A stretch of DNA of 32,255 bases from Candidatus Anaerofilum excrementigallinarum. GTDB taxonomy: Bacteria > Bacillota > Clostridia > Oscillospirales > Ruminococcaceae. The position numbers were made by a program, and so were the translations under genes. The stretch lies in contig DXDW01000102.1 of assembly GCA_019115305.1 (NCBI GenBank), forward strand, positions 1-32,255. Direction: 5' to 3'. The notes under the pieces were generated by a model. That model was not told where the DNA came from, made no database searches, and saw only the letters and a program-made list of their open reading frames with translations. The number at the start of each line of letters is the position of its first letter. The first letter of the stretch is position 1. Below are positions 1 to 8,196 of this stretch, one piece after another.

Positions 1-40
1 AGCCTTTTTGGGGCCGGTCGAAACCGGCGCAGAAATAAAC

Positions 41-79
41 AATCCCCCCTGCCGCAGCGTTGCTGCGGCAGGGGGGATT
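41..79 (-). terminator. Perfect 18-bp stem-loop terminator
   Basis: Arms at 41-58 and 62-79 are perfectly complementary around a GTT loop. It lies 50 bases past the stop of the leftward serine hydrolase gene. The U-tract on the minus strand (GTTTATTTC) is poor but present. It probably ends the leftward transcript; it could also serve a rightward gene outside the window. Confidence 0.65.
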
Positions 80-128
80 GCTGTTATATCTCTAGGGGGC
101 TTTGAAGCCAGCTGCAGAAAGCTGCGGC

Positions 129-1961
129 TTATTCCACAGGGGCCAGGGCTTCGGGGGGCGTCTCGGTGAGATGCAGCTCGGGGCTGCAGAACCGGTTGAG
201 CCGGTAGCGGGCATAGCCGGCGTCCTTGAACAGATCCAGGAACAGGTCCACCTGGGCGTTTCCGCTCATTTGCTGCATGGAGTCCAGCAGGGAAGGGGTT
301 TCCTCCAGACGCAGCAGGGGCTGCTGGTCATACAGAAACAGCTTGATGCGCCGGGAACTGGAATGTTCGGGGAAACAGAGGGTGATCTTCAACACCGGCA
401 CGTCGTCCTCGTTGGCGGTCAGGACCGGCATGGCGGCGGCCATCCACTGCTCCTGGCCCAGCAGCAAAGTGCAGCTTTGGGGAGCGGCGAAGTTGAGGGG
501 GATGGAGAAGGTATCCTCCCCTTCCTGCCACAGCATCCGCAGAATGCCTTCCCGCCCTTCAAAGGCCAGCGAGCGCAGCCCTTGGCCGTAGTTGCCCTGC
601 ATACACTGGGCCATGAGGGGCAGCAGGCCCACGTGGTTGTCGGGAGCATAAAAGGTCTTGCCGGCCAGCAGCTCCTGGGCCCGGGCGGGCAGAGGCTGGG
701 GACCGGGGGCAGGCAGCTCCTTGGGCCCGAACAGGCGCCGCCACAGGGCCTTGTACCAGGGCAGGGCCGGGGGCGGAGATTCCGGCTGGGGGGCCGGGCG
801 CTGGTATTGCAGCCGCTGGGTCAGCCAGTTCAGCTTTTCCAGGGCCGAGGGGTCGGCGGGCAGGGAATCGGGAAGCGGCTTGTCCGCGAAGGTCCCCTGC
901 AGCAAAGAAAAGACCCGGCTGTCGGAAAACAGGTTGGGACTGCTCTCACACAACACCACCGCCAGCTCCTGCTGGGGCAGACAGTAGACATACTGGCCGA
1001 ACATACCGTTCATGGTAAAGCCGCCCTGGGGCAGAGTCCAGATGTGCAGGCCGTAGTCGGCCACGCCCTGGGTCTCCACCTGGCGGGTGGTCATCTGCTC
1101 TACCCAGCCGGGGCTGAGAATCTGGCTGGTGGAACCGTCGGCGTTTTTCCAGGCTCCCTTCTGCAGCAGAAGCAGACCCAGCTTGGCCATGTCCTCGGGC
1201 ATCAGGTACATACCCCAGCCGCCCTTTTCCACACCCATGGGGCATTTTTCCCAGGCCACCGGGCCAAAGCCCAGGGGATTGAAAAGGCGGGCGGTGAGAA
1301 ATTCCATCAAACTCTGGCCGGTGAGCCGCTGTACGGCGCAGGCCAGCACATAGCTGTTCATGCTGTTGTAGTCGAACCGGGTGCCGGGGTCGAAGGCGTG
1401 GTCCGACTCAAAATAGGCCCGCAGCCAGTTTTTTTCCAGCAGGGCGCCCACTTCCCGGAAATTCACCCCGCTGGTCATGGTGAGCAGATGCCGAAAGGTC
1501 AAAGACCGGGTGCGCCGGGAGGTGAACAGATTGAAAAATTCCGGAAATACATCGGAAAGGGGCTGGTCCAGCTCCAGTTTGCCCTCGTCGGCCAGCAGGC
1601 CGATGGCCATGCCGGTGACGGTTTTGCACAGGCTGTGGGTGACGTGCCACACCTGGGGCGAGCAGGGGGCGAAACCGGCCTCCAGCACGATCTGGCCCCG
1701 GCGCAGCACCAGCACCGACTGGGGGCAGGCTTCGGGCAGAGCCGCCAGCCGGCGCAGAAATTCCTCCAGCTGGCCGCTGGAGAGCCCTTGAGCTTCGGGG
1801 GTGCTGCGGGGCAGGGGGACAAGGGTGCGGCTTTGAGGGTCAAAGGCGGGCTTTTGGGGGTAATAGGGCCAGGGGAGGATGGAGTCGGTCTCCCCCAGCA
1901 GCAGTTTTTTGGTATAGTTCAGGGCTTTCACCTGGGTTTTCAGTTCCATAAACAGATCCAC
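129..1961 (-). CDS. Beta-lactamase-fold serine hydrolase (class C / EstB-NylB type)
   Basis: A 610-residue protein of the beta-lactamase/transpeptidase-like superfamily. The nucleophile motif S-x-x-K is visible as SLCK at about residues 110-113. It is followed by a conserved L-L-T-M-T-S-G segment near 159-165 and a tyrosine motif (YNS, about 198-200) preceded by the usual P-G-T-R-F. The catalytic domain occupies roughly residues 45-350. The remaining 250 residues form an extra C-terminal region that I cannot assign. No signal peptide is visible, so a cytoplasmic esterase/amidase is more likely than a secreted peptidase. Two starts are possible: GTG at 1961 and ATG at 1949. Neither has a strong ribosome site. 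It is the last gene of a leftward cluster and ends before a strong hairpin. The substrate cannot be told from sequence. Confidence 0.85.
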   Translation of the reverse strand: MDLFMELKTQVKALNYTKKLLLGETDSILPWPYYPQKPAFDPQSRTLVPLPRSTPEAQGLSSGQLEEFLRRLAALPEACPQSVLVLRRGQIVLEAGFAPCSPQVWHVTHSLCKTVTGMAIGLLADEGKLELDQPLSDVFPEFFNLFTSRRTRSLTFRHLLTMTSGVNFREVGALLEKNWLRAYFESDHAFDPGTRFDYNSMNSYVLACAVQRLTGQSLMEFLTARLFNPLGFGPVAWEKCPMGVEKGGWGMYLMPEDMAKLGLLLLQKGAWKNADGSTSQILSPGWVEQMTTRQVETQGVADYGLHIWTLPQGGFTMNGMFGQYVYCLPQQELAVVLCESSPNLFSDSRVFSLLQGTFADKPLPDSLPADPSALEKLNWLTQRLQYQRPAPQPESPPPALPWYKALWRRLFGPKELPAPGPQPLPARAQELLAGKTFYAPDNHVGLLPLMAQCMQGNYGQGLRSLAFEGREGILRMLWQEGEDTFSIPLNFAAPQSCTLLLGQEQWMAAAMPVLTANEDDVPVLKITLCFPEHSSSRRIKLFLYDQQPLLRLEETPSLLDSMQQMSGNAQVDLFLDLFKDAGYARYRLNRFCSPELHLTETPPEALAPVE

Positions 1962-2076
1962 CGGCTTTCTGCGCGGAAAATCCGCGGCTGATAGTTAGAA
2001 AAGGGACAGAGGTAAAAAGACCCGCCTCTTCTTTGACCAAAACCGGCAAAGAAAAAAAGCGGGGCAGAAGGGCCGG

Positions 2077-2622
2077 TCAGCGGCGTCCCGGCGGAAACAG
2101 ACGGGGCCGGATGCGGCAGAGATAGATGCGGAACAGATTGACCAGCGCCGCGTCGTAGACCAAGAAGGTGATGTTGGCCAGCACCAGCATACCGCCGGCG
2201 GCCAGCAGACCCATCTCGCCCATCTCTGCCTGCAAAGCGGGCAAAGGGAATACGAACAGCAGCAGGCCGTAGCAGGCCAGAACCGACAGATTGCAGATCG
2301 CCAGCTTGGCCAGCACCCGCACCACCGGCCGGGCAGCGCGGTCCAGCCAGGGTTTGAGCAGGGGATAGTACCCCAGCAGGAACAAAAAGATGCAGACGGC
2401 TTCCAGGTCTGGACAGAAGAACAGGGCCAGAACGCCGGTTATGATATAGACGGCCAGCCCGGCCTTGAGGCCGAACTCCACCGCCACCGGAACCGCGCAG
2501 AGACCCGCCAGGGCAGGGGCGCAGAAGGTGGCCAAGGGAAAAATACTGCCTGCGGCAAGCAGGACCACTGCCAGAGCGGCAAACATGCCGCATACCGCGG
2601 TGCGGCGGGTATTGGAACGCAC
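2077..2622 (-). CDS. Small polytopic membrane protein (possible ECF S-component-like)
   Basis: A 181-residue hydrophobic protein with five or six predicted transmembrane segments. The N-terminal pattern of basic residues followed by an Ala/Leu-rich helix and a G-S-I-F-P motif resembles substrate-binding S components of ECF vitamin transporters and related small Firmicutes membrane proteins. I see no substrate-specific motif. It starts with GTG only three bases after the stop of the J-domain gene, so the two are translationally linked in one operon. The C-terminus is basic (RIRPRLFPPGRR) and probably cytoplasmic. Family assignment is tentative; membrane location is well supported. Confidence 0.7.
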   Translation of the reverse strand: MRSNTRRTAVCGMFAALAVVLLAAGSIFPLATFCAPALAGLCAVPVAVEFGLKAGLAVYIITGVLALFFCPDLEAVCIFLFLLGYYPLLKPWLDRAARPVVRVLAKLAICNLSVLACYGLLLFVFPLPALQAEMGEMGLLAAGGMLVLANITFLVYDAALVNLFRIYLCRIRPRLFPPGRR

Positions 2623-2625
2623 TTC

Positions 2626-3291
2626 TCAGCACCCCCGCATACAGGTGCAGCAGGCGTCCATGCAGTACATGGCGGCGCAGATGTCGCAGCAGCTGCAGGT
2701 CATGGCCTGGCCGCCGGGAGCGCCGTAGCTGCCGTAGGGGTTGCCGGGCATCTGGCCGTTCTGGCCTGCCTGCAGGTTGCGCAGAGCGGCCTCGTATTCC
2801 CGGTTGCCGGGAGCCAGACGGCAGGCGGTGGAGAAGTACTGGTAGGCCTCGTTGAGCCAGCCTTTATAGTAGAAGGCGCTGCCCATGAGGAAGTTCCACT
2901 CGGCCTGGGAAGCGCCGCCGGGGATGGCGTTGAGCTCGGCCAGGGCTTCGTCCACCCGGCCGGCGTTGATCAACTGCCGGATGGCCGCCCATTTGCCCCC
3001 TGCCCCGTTCTGGGGGCCGGTGGTATAGCGGGGCGGGGTCTGGCCTTGGCCGGGTTGACCGGCGCCAGGGTTCTGCTGGCCGGCCTGGGAGCTGCTTTCG
3101 CCCACCCGCAGCCGGCTCATGGCCTCGTCAAAGGCGGCGTTGATCTCGTTCATTTTGGCTTCGGCCTCTTCCTTCATGGGGCTTTGGGCGTATTCCTCGC
3201 CGCTGTATTTGGCGGCCAGGGCCCGGTAGGCGGCCTTGATCTGTTCTTCGGTGGCGTCGGGGGCGACGCCCAGGATCTCGTATGCGTTCAT
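2626..3291 (-). CDS. J-domain-like protein without HPD motif, with TPR and Cys-rich tail
   Basis: A 221-residue protein. Residues 1-65 match a J domain in layout: Y-E-I-L-G-V at the start, a helix II ending A-A-K-Y, and a helix III with K-M-N-E-I-N-A-A-F. The HPD tripeptide that stimulates Hsp70 ATPase is replaced by S-G-E. A Gly/Pro/Gln-rich linker (about 70-100) leads to a TPR-like helical repeat region (about 102-175). The last 25 residues hold about nine cysteines (CSCC, C, CMDACC, C, C), which may bind metal or be lipid-linked. The ribosome site AAAGGAG precedes the ATG. It sits between a DUF5685 gene and a membrane protein gene. A classical DnaK co-chaperone role is doubtful without HPD. 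Confidence 0.85.
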   Translation of the reverse strand: MNAYEILGVAPDATEEQIKAAYRALAAKYSGEEYAQSPMKEEAEAKMNEINAAFDEAMSRLRVGESSSQAGQQNPGAGQPGQGQTPPRYTTGPQNGAGGKWAAIRQLINAGRVDEALAELNAIPGGASQAEWNFLMGSAFYYKGWLNEAYQYFSTACRLAPGNREYEAALRNLQAGQNGQMPGNPYGSYGAPGGQAMTCSCCDICAAMYCMDACCTCMRGC

Positions 3292-3340
3292 GTCGGTTTT
3301 TCTCCTTTTATATCGTTAGCACTGTGTGCGGAAATACTTG

Positions 3341-4201
3341 TCAGGCCGGGTGGCGGTCCTGCCGGCGACGGGGCTGCCCTGCCATCTGGATGCTCTGGGG
3401 CAGGCCCAGATAAAGGATGTTGTCCCAGATGGGTTTATTCAGCCGCAAAGGCAGCTGCTGGTAGCAGCGGGCGGCTTCGGCGGCGGCCATACGGCACTGA
3501 CGCCGGGCCTCCTCGTCGGCCTGGGCCTTGGTGAGCCCGTTGCGGACAAACACATTGTAGCGGCCCCGGCGGACGTCCTCCTCGAAGTCCTCGGCGGCGT
3601 CGAGAAAATAGATGATGCGCCCCAAAAAGCTGCCCAGGCGCTCCAGAGTGGGCTTTTGGTCCTCACTGGCGGCGCAGGCGGCAAAAATGCTGGCGGTCAT
3701 CCGGGCGGTGGCGTCGGCGGCGCGATCATAGCTGGCGGTGGCGTCGGCCTCGGCCTGCTGCTGGCTGCGGGTGGCCTCGGCCAGTGCCCGGTCAATTTCC
3801 GGGCGGCGGGCCGCCGCCTTTTTGTGCATCCGCCGGCAGGCGAAGCGCAGCAGCCGGGAGGCCATGCGCCGGGCGAAAGGCTCGTCGGCGGCATCGTCGG
3901 CCAGCTTGTACCACACCGTGAGCACCAGGCCGTCGGCGGCCAGACGCAGACCGTCGGTCTGGGTCAGCATGCACCGGCGCACCGGGTTGACCATGCAGCG
4001 CTGCATACAGGGTTTGCCCGTCTGGCCCGAAAGGCCGTCGGCCAAAAGGCTCACCAGCACCAGGTCGTAGTTGAGGAACATGCGGGCCAAAAAGCCGTAG
4101 TCGGCCGCAAGCTGTTTGCACAGCCCGCAGTAGACCCCCCGGTAGCATTCAAATTCCAGTATTTTCATCTCGGGCTTGTAAGGTGTGAGATATCCGAACA
4201 C
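3341..4201 (-). CDS. DUF5685 family protein
   Basis: A 286-residue protein recognised as DUF5685 from its opening V-F-G-Y-L-T-P-Y-K-P-E, the C-Y-R-G-V-Y-C-G-L-C-K cysteine cluster, a following L-N-Y-D segment, and a later Y-K-L-A-D-D motif. I chose the GTG at 4201, not the ATG at 4258. It has an AGGAGGGG ribosome site about 13 bases upstream, and family members start at this F-G-Y motif. The protein is mostly alpha-helical; no signal peptide or membrane segment is evident. The acidic and cysteine motifs suggest metal binding, but no activity is established for the family. It is the first gene of the leftward cluster and has a clear sigma-A promoter upstream. Confidence 0.85.
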   Translation of the reverse strand: MFGYLTPYKPEMKILEFECYRGVYCGLCKQLAADYGFLARMFLNYDLVLVSLLADGLSGQTGKPCMQRCMVNPVRRCMLTQTDGLRLAADGLVLTVWYKLADDAADEPFARRMASRLLRFACRRMHKKAAARRPEIDRALAEATRSQQQAEADATASYDRAADATARMTASIFAACAASEDQKPTLERLGSFLGRIIYFLDAAEDFEEDVRRGRYNVFVRNGLTKAQADEEARRQCRMAAAEAARCYQQLPLRLNKPIWDNILYLGLPQSIQMAGQPRRRQDRHPA

Positions 4202-4260
4202 CGGCCGCCCCCCTCCCCTCCTGGTGCGCCTTTTTCCCCAAGGCGCAGGGCGATACATCT

Positions 4261-4289
4261 ATCATATCCCATTTGCGGCGGATTGGCAA
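4261..4289 (-). promoter_or_regulatory. Sigma-A promoter for the DUF5685 operon
   Basis: On the minus strand, TTGCCA (4284-4289), a 17-base spacer and TATGAT (4261-4266). The hexamers differ from consensus at one or two positions each. The expected start is about 50 bases upstream of the GTG at 4201. Confidence 0.7.
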
Positions 4290-4360
4290 TTCATTTGACG
4301 AAAGAAACAAAGGAAACGAAGCAAAATTCACACTTTATCCAAAAATAGCCGCCTCTTCGA

Positions 4361-4397
4361 CACAAAAAAGACCGGCTTTGGGCCGGTCAAAATTTTT
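4361..4397 (-). terminator. Rho-independent terminator after the deacetylase gene
   Basis: A perfect 7-bp stem (4370-4376 with 4382-4388), loop TTTGG, followed on the minus strand by a T6 run. A-rich and T-rich flanks on both sides make it potentially bidirectional. Confidence 0.85.
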
Positions 4398-5201
4398 TCA
4401 GGGGGCTTCCTCGCTGAGGGTGCAGAAGCGGTATCCTTCTGCGGCGTACCAGTCGATGATGTCGGGCAGGGCCTTGGCGGTGTTGGGGGTGGCGTTGGTG
4501 TCGTGCATCAGCACCACGCAGGTGGTCTTACCTCGGCTGTCCGACTGGATGTTTTCCAGAATCCGGCTGGCGCTGGGGTGGCTGCCCACGGCGTCCTCGG
4601 CGCTGACGTTCCAGTCCAGCACCTGATAGCCCTTTTCGGCGGCCCGGGCCACCAGTTTTTCCATCAGGCCGCTGCCGCCGTATTTGCGGCTGACCGTGTT
4701 GGTGCTGCCCCCGGGGAACCGCAGCCAGCTGGGCTGGGCGGTGAGGTAGGGGGAGAGCTTTTCCAGCAGCAGGTCGATGTCCTGCCAGTAGGCGGCGGTG
4801 CTGGAGTAGATGTCGCTGTAATCGTGGCTGGCGCTGTGCAGGGCGATGGTGTGGCCCTCCTCCTGGATGCGCTGGACCAGGGGCAGGTATTTTTCGTTGT
4901 TTTCGGCGGCGATGACAAAAAAGCTGGCCTTGACCTGCTTTTCGGCCAAAGTGTCCAGGATGGTCTCGGTGGTGGCGCTGGGGCCGTCGTCAAAGGTGAG
5001 GAACACCCGCTTTTCTGTGGGCGGAGACGAGGCGCCGGCGTCGGCTTCGGCGTTCAGGGCGGCGGGCCAGTGGGAGAGATCCTCCTGGCGGCAGCCCGCC
5101 GTGCCAGGGGACAAGGCGCGGCAGGCCAGGGCGCCCAGGCAGAAAATCACCGCCAGAACGCCGGTCACACGCAGACAGCGGGGGGAGAACAAGGGCTTCA
5201 A
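4398..5201 (-). CDS. Membrane-anchored or secreted polysaccharide deacetylase (NodB domain)
   Basis: A 267-residue carbohydrate esterase family 4 protein. An N-terminal hydrophobic segment (about residues 11-28) acts as signal peptide or anchor. The NodB domain covers about 65-260. Motif 1 is T-F-D-D-G-P-S (catalytic base and metal Asp). Motif 2 is H-S-A-S-H (the two metal His). Motif 3 is R-F-P-G-G. D-W-N-V and the late L-M-H-D are also present. These residues are intact, so an active metal-dependent N-deacetylase on peptidoglycan or another N-acetylated glycan is expected. The start is a TTG, chosen because a good AAAGGAG site lies 11 bases upstream and the signal segment begins there. It is divergent from rmuC and ends at a strong terminator. 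Confidence 0.9.
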   Translation of the reverse strand: MKPLFSPRCLRVTGVLAVIFCLGALACRALSPGTAGCRQEDLSHWPAALNAEADAGASSPPTEKRVFLTFDDGPSATTETILDTLAEKQVKASFFVIAAENNEKYLPLVQRIQEEGHTIALHSASHDYSDIYSSTAAYWQDIDLLLEKLSPYLTAQPSWLRFPGGSTNTVSRKYGGSGLMEKLVARAAEKGYQVLDWNVSAEDAVGSHPSASRILENIQSDSRGKTTCVVLMHDTNATPNTAKALPDIIDWYAAEGYRFCTLSEEAP

Positions 5202-5227
5202 GCCAGATCAGCTCCTTTGCAAAAGCA

Positions 5228-5256
5228 TTGATTTGCGGCGCTTGGCACCGTATACT
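5228..5256 (+). promoter_or_regulatory. Sigma-A promoter for rmuC
   Basis: TTGATT (5228-5233), a 17-base spacer and TATACT (5251-5256), followed by GATA. It lies about 60 bases upstream of the rmuC start codon. Confidence 0.75.
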
Positions 5257-5317
5257 GATACTATCTATATGCGGCGGGTGCGCCAAACAGTCCGCCGGGC
5301 AAAGGAGAAGAAACAAG

Positions 5318-6577
5318 ATGGAATGGATACAGATACTGGCTCTGGTCTTTTCGGCCGCTGCGGCTCTGCTGGCCGCCGCTGCCCTGGGGGCAGTTAAAAA
5401 ACAGCGCCCCGGCCTGACGGGGGAAGATCTGGAAAAGGTGCGCCAGGACCTGCTGGCCGAGCTGCGGGCCGCCCGGCAGGAGCTGGCCGCCGGCACCGAC
5501 CGGGCCATGCAGAAGGCCCAGCAGAACCAGGCTATGGCCACCCGCCAGGCCGCCGAGATGCAGGATATCACTCTGCGGCAGATGGCCCGGCAGCTGGAGA
5601 GCAGCGCCGTGCAGAGCGAGCAGAAGCTGGAAAATATCCGCCTGACTTTGGAAAAGCGGGTTTCGGCCATGCAGGCCGACAACGACCGGCGGCTGGAGGA
5701 GATCCGCCGCACGGTGGACGACAAACTGCAGCAGACTTTGGAGGAAAAGCTGCACAACAGCTTTGCTTTGGTGAGCCGCCAGCTGGAGCAGGTGAGCCGG
5801 GGACTGGGAGAGATGCAGACGCTGGCCAACGGGGTGGGGGACCTGAAAAAGGTGCTGAGCAACGTCAAGACCCGGGGCATCCTGGGTGAGATCCAGCTGG
5901 GGGCCATTCTGGAGGAGATTCTGGCCCCGGGGCAGTACGCCGAGAATATCGCCACCATTCCCGGCAGCAGCGAGCGGGTGGAGTACGCCGTCAAGCTGCC
6001 CGGGGATAACAAGGGCCCGGTGTGGCTGCCCATCGACGCCAAATTTCCCGCCGACGCCTACGGGGCGTTGCAGGACGCCTACGACAGCGCCGACCCGGCG
6101 GCGGTGCAGCAGGCGGCGGGGGTGCTGGAAAAGCGGATCAAGAGCTTTGCCAAGGATATCCGGGACAAATACGTCCGGCTGCCCTACACCACCGATTTCG
6201 GCGTGATGTTTTTGCCGGTGGAGGGACTGTATGCCGAGGTGGTGCGCCGGGGCATCAGCGAGATCCTCCAGCGGGATTACCGCATTGTGGTGGCCGGGCC
6301 CACCACCATGGCGGCTTTGCTCAACAGCCTGCAGATGGGCTTCCGCACCTTGGCCATCCAGAAGCGGTCGGGGGAGGTATGGCAGGTGCTGGCCGGGGTA
6401 AAGGCCGAGTTCGACACCTTTGCCACGGTGCTGACCCAGACTCAGAACCGGCTGCGTCAGGCCGGGGATGAGCTGGAAAAACTGGTGGGAGTCCGCACCC
6501 GGCAGATCCAGCGACGGCTGCAGGCAGTGGAGCAGACCGAGCAGCTGGAGAGCGGCCAGCCGGTGGATACAGAATAA
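5318..6577 (+). CDS. rmuC: RmuC family DNA recombination protein
   Basis: A 419-residue protein. One N-terminal transmembrane helix (about 5-25) is followed by a long charged coiled coil (about 35-185) and the RmuC nuclease-like domain (about 190-390). Recognisable segments include R-G-I-L-G-E-I-Q-L-G, W-L-P-I-D-A-K-F-P and Y-T-T-D-F-G-V-M-F-L-P-V-E-G-L-Y. The family resembles restriction-type endonucleases and limits inversions at short inverted repeats in E. coli. I chose the ATG at 5318 (AAAGGAG nearby), not the in-frame ATG at 5228, because 5228 falls on the promoter -35 element and the TM helix begins just after 5318. Monocistronic with its own promoter. Confidence 0.93.
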   Translation: MEWIQILALVFSAAAALLAAAALGAVKKQRPGLTGEDLEKVRQDLLAELRAARQELAAGTDRAMQKAQQNQAMATRQAAEMQDITLRQMARQLESSAVQSEQKLENIRLTLEKRVSAMQADNDRRLEEIRRTVDDKLQQTLEEKLHNSFALVSRQLEQVSRGLGEMQTLANGVGDLKKVLSNVKTRGILGEIQLGAILEEILAPGQYAENIATIPGSSERVEYAVKLPGDNKGPVWLPIDAKFPADAYGALQDAYDSADPAAVQQAAGVLEKRIKSFAKDIRDKYVRLPYTTDFGVMFLPVEGLYAEVVRRGISEILQRDYRIVVAGPTTMAALLNSLQMGFRTLAIQKRSGEVWQVLAGVKAEFDTFATVLTQTQNRLRQAGDELEKLVGVRTRQIQRRLQAVEQTEQLESGQPVDTE

Positions 6578-6597
6578 ATACAAACTGCCCCTTTTCG

Positions 6598-6626
6598 TGG
6601 ACAGAGAGGACCCGGGCTGGTATACT
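6598..6626 (+). promoter_or_regulatory. Sigma-A promoter for the 6683 gene
   Basis: TGGACA (6598-6603), a 17-base spacer and TATACT (6621-6626). It begins only 20 bases after the rmuC stop, so the next gene can be expressed independently. Confidence 0.7.
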
Positions 6627-6682
6627 GAAAGCAGAAAGAAACCCTTGTGCGATACAGCAAAAGCCGAAGGGAGGCTGGAGCG

Positions 6683-7546
6683 ATGAAAGGCAGAGGATGG
6701 ATGCGGGCAGCGGCGCTTTTGGCGCTGGTACTGGTGCTGCTGGCGGTGCCGGTGATGGCGGATATGGGCCCCAAGGATCAGCTGACCATCACGGTGGTGA
6801 ACCCGCCCGACGAACTCTATTATCTGGACCTGCTCACCCCGGAATGCAGCTCCTACGACAACCTGTACCAGGAGGAAGAGCTGGATGAGCAGATGGTGCA
6901 GGCCCTTTTCGATGCGGCCCCCGAAGGCTGGGGCCCGGCCCTGGCGGGAGGCACCGGTGTGCCCATGTGGGGAGATCTGGTGGGAACTCCCGACCAGGAT
7001 GGCAACATGGTGCACAGTTTTGGCTATGTGGGAGTCCCCACGGTCTACCGGATCGTGGTAGTGACCCAGAGCGGCCAGGTGCAGCTGGGTCCCGAGACCC
7101 GGCGTCTGGTGATGCAGAGCAGCGCGGTATACGACTACGCCGCCAACACGTTGCGCACCCCGCCGGTCTGGCTGGCCTATCTGATGCAGTATCTGGCCAC
7201 CTGCCTGCCCACGGTGCTGTTGGAACTGGCTGTGCTGGTGCTGTTCCGGTTTTCGCTGCGGCAGAATCTGGCTTTGGTGATAGGGGTGAATGCCGCCACC
7301 CAGCTGGCCCTCACCGCCATTGTGGGCACAGCCCTGCTGCAGTCCGGAACCCTTTCGGCCTGGATGCTCCAGTTCCCGGTGGAATTGGGGATTCTGTTGG
7401 CGGAGATGGCGGTGTATTACCGCTGGCTGAAAGGACACAGCCCACGCCGGCGGTGCGCTTACGCCGCCGCAGCCAATTTGCTGAGCTGGGCGGTGGGATT
7501 TTTCACCATACCCCAGCAGTTTTCCTGGGTAGTGCGCTGGCTGTGA
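6683..7546 (+). CDS. Membrane protein with signal peptide and extracytoplasmic domain
   Basis: A 287-residue protein of unknown function. Residues 1-25 form a signal peptide ending near V-M-A-D. An extracytoplasmic domain of about 135 residues begins with A-D-M-G-P-K and contains an N-P-P-D-E-L-Y-Y segment. Four hydrophobic helices then fill residues 155-287. This layout (A-D-x-G-P-K start, external domain, C-terminal membrane block) is seen in uncharacterised clostridial membrane proteins. The ATG at 6683 is preceded by AAGGGAGG. It has its own promoter and is followed by a terminator hairpin. I cannot suggest a ligand or enzyme activity. Confidence 0.8.
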   Translation: MKGRGWMRAAALLALVLVLLAVPVMADMGPKDQLTITVVNPPDELYYLDLLTPECSSYDNLYQEEELDEQMVQALFDAAPEGWGPALAGGTGVPMWGDLVGTPDQDGNMVHSFGYVGVPTVYRIVVVTQSGQVQLGPETRRLVMQSSAVYDYAANTLRTPPVWLAYLMQYLATCLPTVLLELAVLVLFRFSLRQNLALVIGVNAATQLALTAIVGTALLQSGTLSAWMLQFPVELGILLAEMAVYYRWLKGHSPRRRCAYAAAANLLSWAVGFFTIPQQFSWVVRWL

Positions 7547-7608
7547 CGGCCCGGCTCTGCCGGATGGCGGGAAGTATATAAACACGGTTTGTCCGCATAA
7601 AAAGCAGA

Positions 7609-7652
7609 CGCCCCGGCCCTTTGGAATTTTCCAGGGGCCGGGGGCGTTTTTG
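7609..7652 (+). terminator. Rho-independent terminator
   Basis: A GC-rich stem (CGCCCCGGCCC pairing with GGGGCCGGGGGCG, with one bulge) closing an A/T-rich loop, followed by TTTTTGT. It lies 60 bases after the stop of the 6683 gene. Confidence 0.8.
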
Positions 7653-7694
7653 TATCGGTCAACGTTTTTCAGGATTTTGCTGTGGTCTGAAAGA

Positions 7695-7732
7695 AAAAAG
7701 AGCCTTAAATCTTACGATTTAAGGCTCTTTTT
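7695..7732 (-). terminator. Terminator of tRNA-Thr (bidirectional)
   Basis: A perfect 13-bp stem (7699-7711 with 7716-7728), loop TTAC, extended by A/T pairs. On the minus strand it is followed by TTTTTTCTTT, directly past the tRNA 3' end. The T-run on the plus strand makes it usable from both sides. Confidence 0.85.
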
Positions 7733-7807
7733 GGAGCTGGTGGCAGGAATCGAACCCGTAACCTGCTGATTACAAATCAGCTGCTCTGCCAGTTGAGCTA
7801 CACCAGC
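7732..7807 (-). tRNA. tRNA-Thr (anticodon UGU)
   Basis: A 76-nt cloverleaf read on the minus strand: acceptor stem GCTGGTG/CACCAGC, D-arm region TAGCTCAACTGGCAGAGCA, anticodon stem GCTGA/TCAGC with loop TTTGTAA (anticodon TGT), T-arm with GGTTCGATTCC, discriminator T and an encoded CCA end. It has its own promoter and terminator. Its 5' end, not its 3' end, faces the phage-like element. Confidence 0.96.
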
Positions 7808-7831
7808 GCATCCGAAAAAGAATGCACAAGC

Positions 7832-7860
7832 ATTGTAGCACAGCCGGCGGGATTTGTCAA
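7832..7860 (-). promoter_or_regulatory. Strong promoter of tRNA-Thr
   Basis: On the minus strand, consensus TTGACA (7855-7860), a 17-base spacer and TACAAT (7832-7837), about 25 bases upstream of the tRNA. Confidence 0.85.
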
Positions 7861-7891
7861 TCCGGCAGCTGCCGGCTCCGGGGGTATAGGG

Positions 7892-8152
7892 TCACCGCAG
7901 CACGGAAATGAGGGCCGCAGCGGCAACAAGTATGGCCACAGCCAGGGCGGCGATCTGGAGCTTTTTCATGGCCTCTCTGCCCGCTTCGCCCCGCTGTTCA
8001 CAGAGGTGATAGCCCAGGGCCAGGCAGCCGAACAGCACCCCGGCCACGGCCGGCAGTGCCACCGCAGGCCAGGCGCGGCCCTGCATGGCACTGAGGGCCG
8101 CCGCGGCAAACCACAGCAAGGTCAGTACAAGATTCAGCCATTTTCTTTTCAT
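7892..8152 (-). CDS. Small two- to three-helix membrane protein downstream of the repressor
   Basis: An 86-residue hydrophobic protein. Basic start (MKRKW), a helix at about 6-22, a second at about 28-47, a short charged stretch (Glu, Arg, Lys) and a C-terminal helix at about 65-85. It lies 44 bases after the repressor stop on the same strand with no terminator between, so it is probably co-transcribed with the repressor. In temperate phages, small membrane proteins in this position can act in superinfection exclusion, but nothing in the sequence proves that; it could be a host gene. No clear ribosome site precedes the ATG. Confidence 0.6.
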   Translation of the reverse strand: MKRKWLNLVLTLLWFAAAALSAMQGRAWPAVALPAVAGVLFGCLALGYHLCEQRGEAGREAMKKLQIAALAVAILVAAAALISVLR

Positions 8153-8196
8153 ATAAATTTCAATTTTTAAGAAAAAAGTATCGGAAAACAGGGGCT

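Noticed and set aside
11..30. Hairpin GCCGGT-CGAA-ACCGGC near the left edge
   Set aside because: Short stem with no T-run on either strand. It could be part of an upstream gene's end, but nothing supports a specific call.
1971..1987. Hairpin CGCGGA-AAA-TCCGCG upstream of the serine hydrolase start
   Set aside because: Only 6 bp without a T-run or a clear overlap with a ribosome site; not enough to call a regulatory element.
102..1991. Open frame of 629 codons on the plus strand over the serine hydrolase gene
   Set aside because: Same cause: low-complexity Gly/Gln/His translation opposite a gene with clear SxxK and YNS motifs.
7732..7807. tRNA-Thr as the attachment site of the phage element
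   Set aside because: The tRNA 5' end, not its 3' end, faces the element, a putative extra gene and a promoter lie between, and no copy of the tRNA end was found near 25.1 kb.
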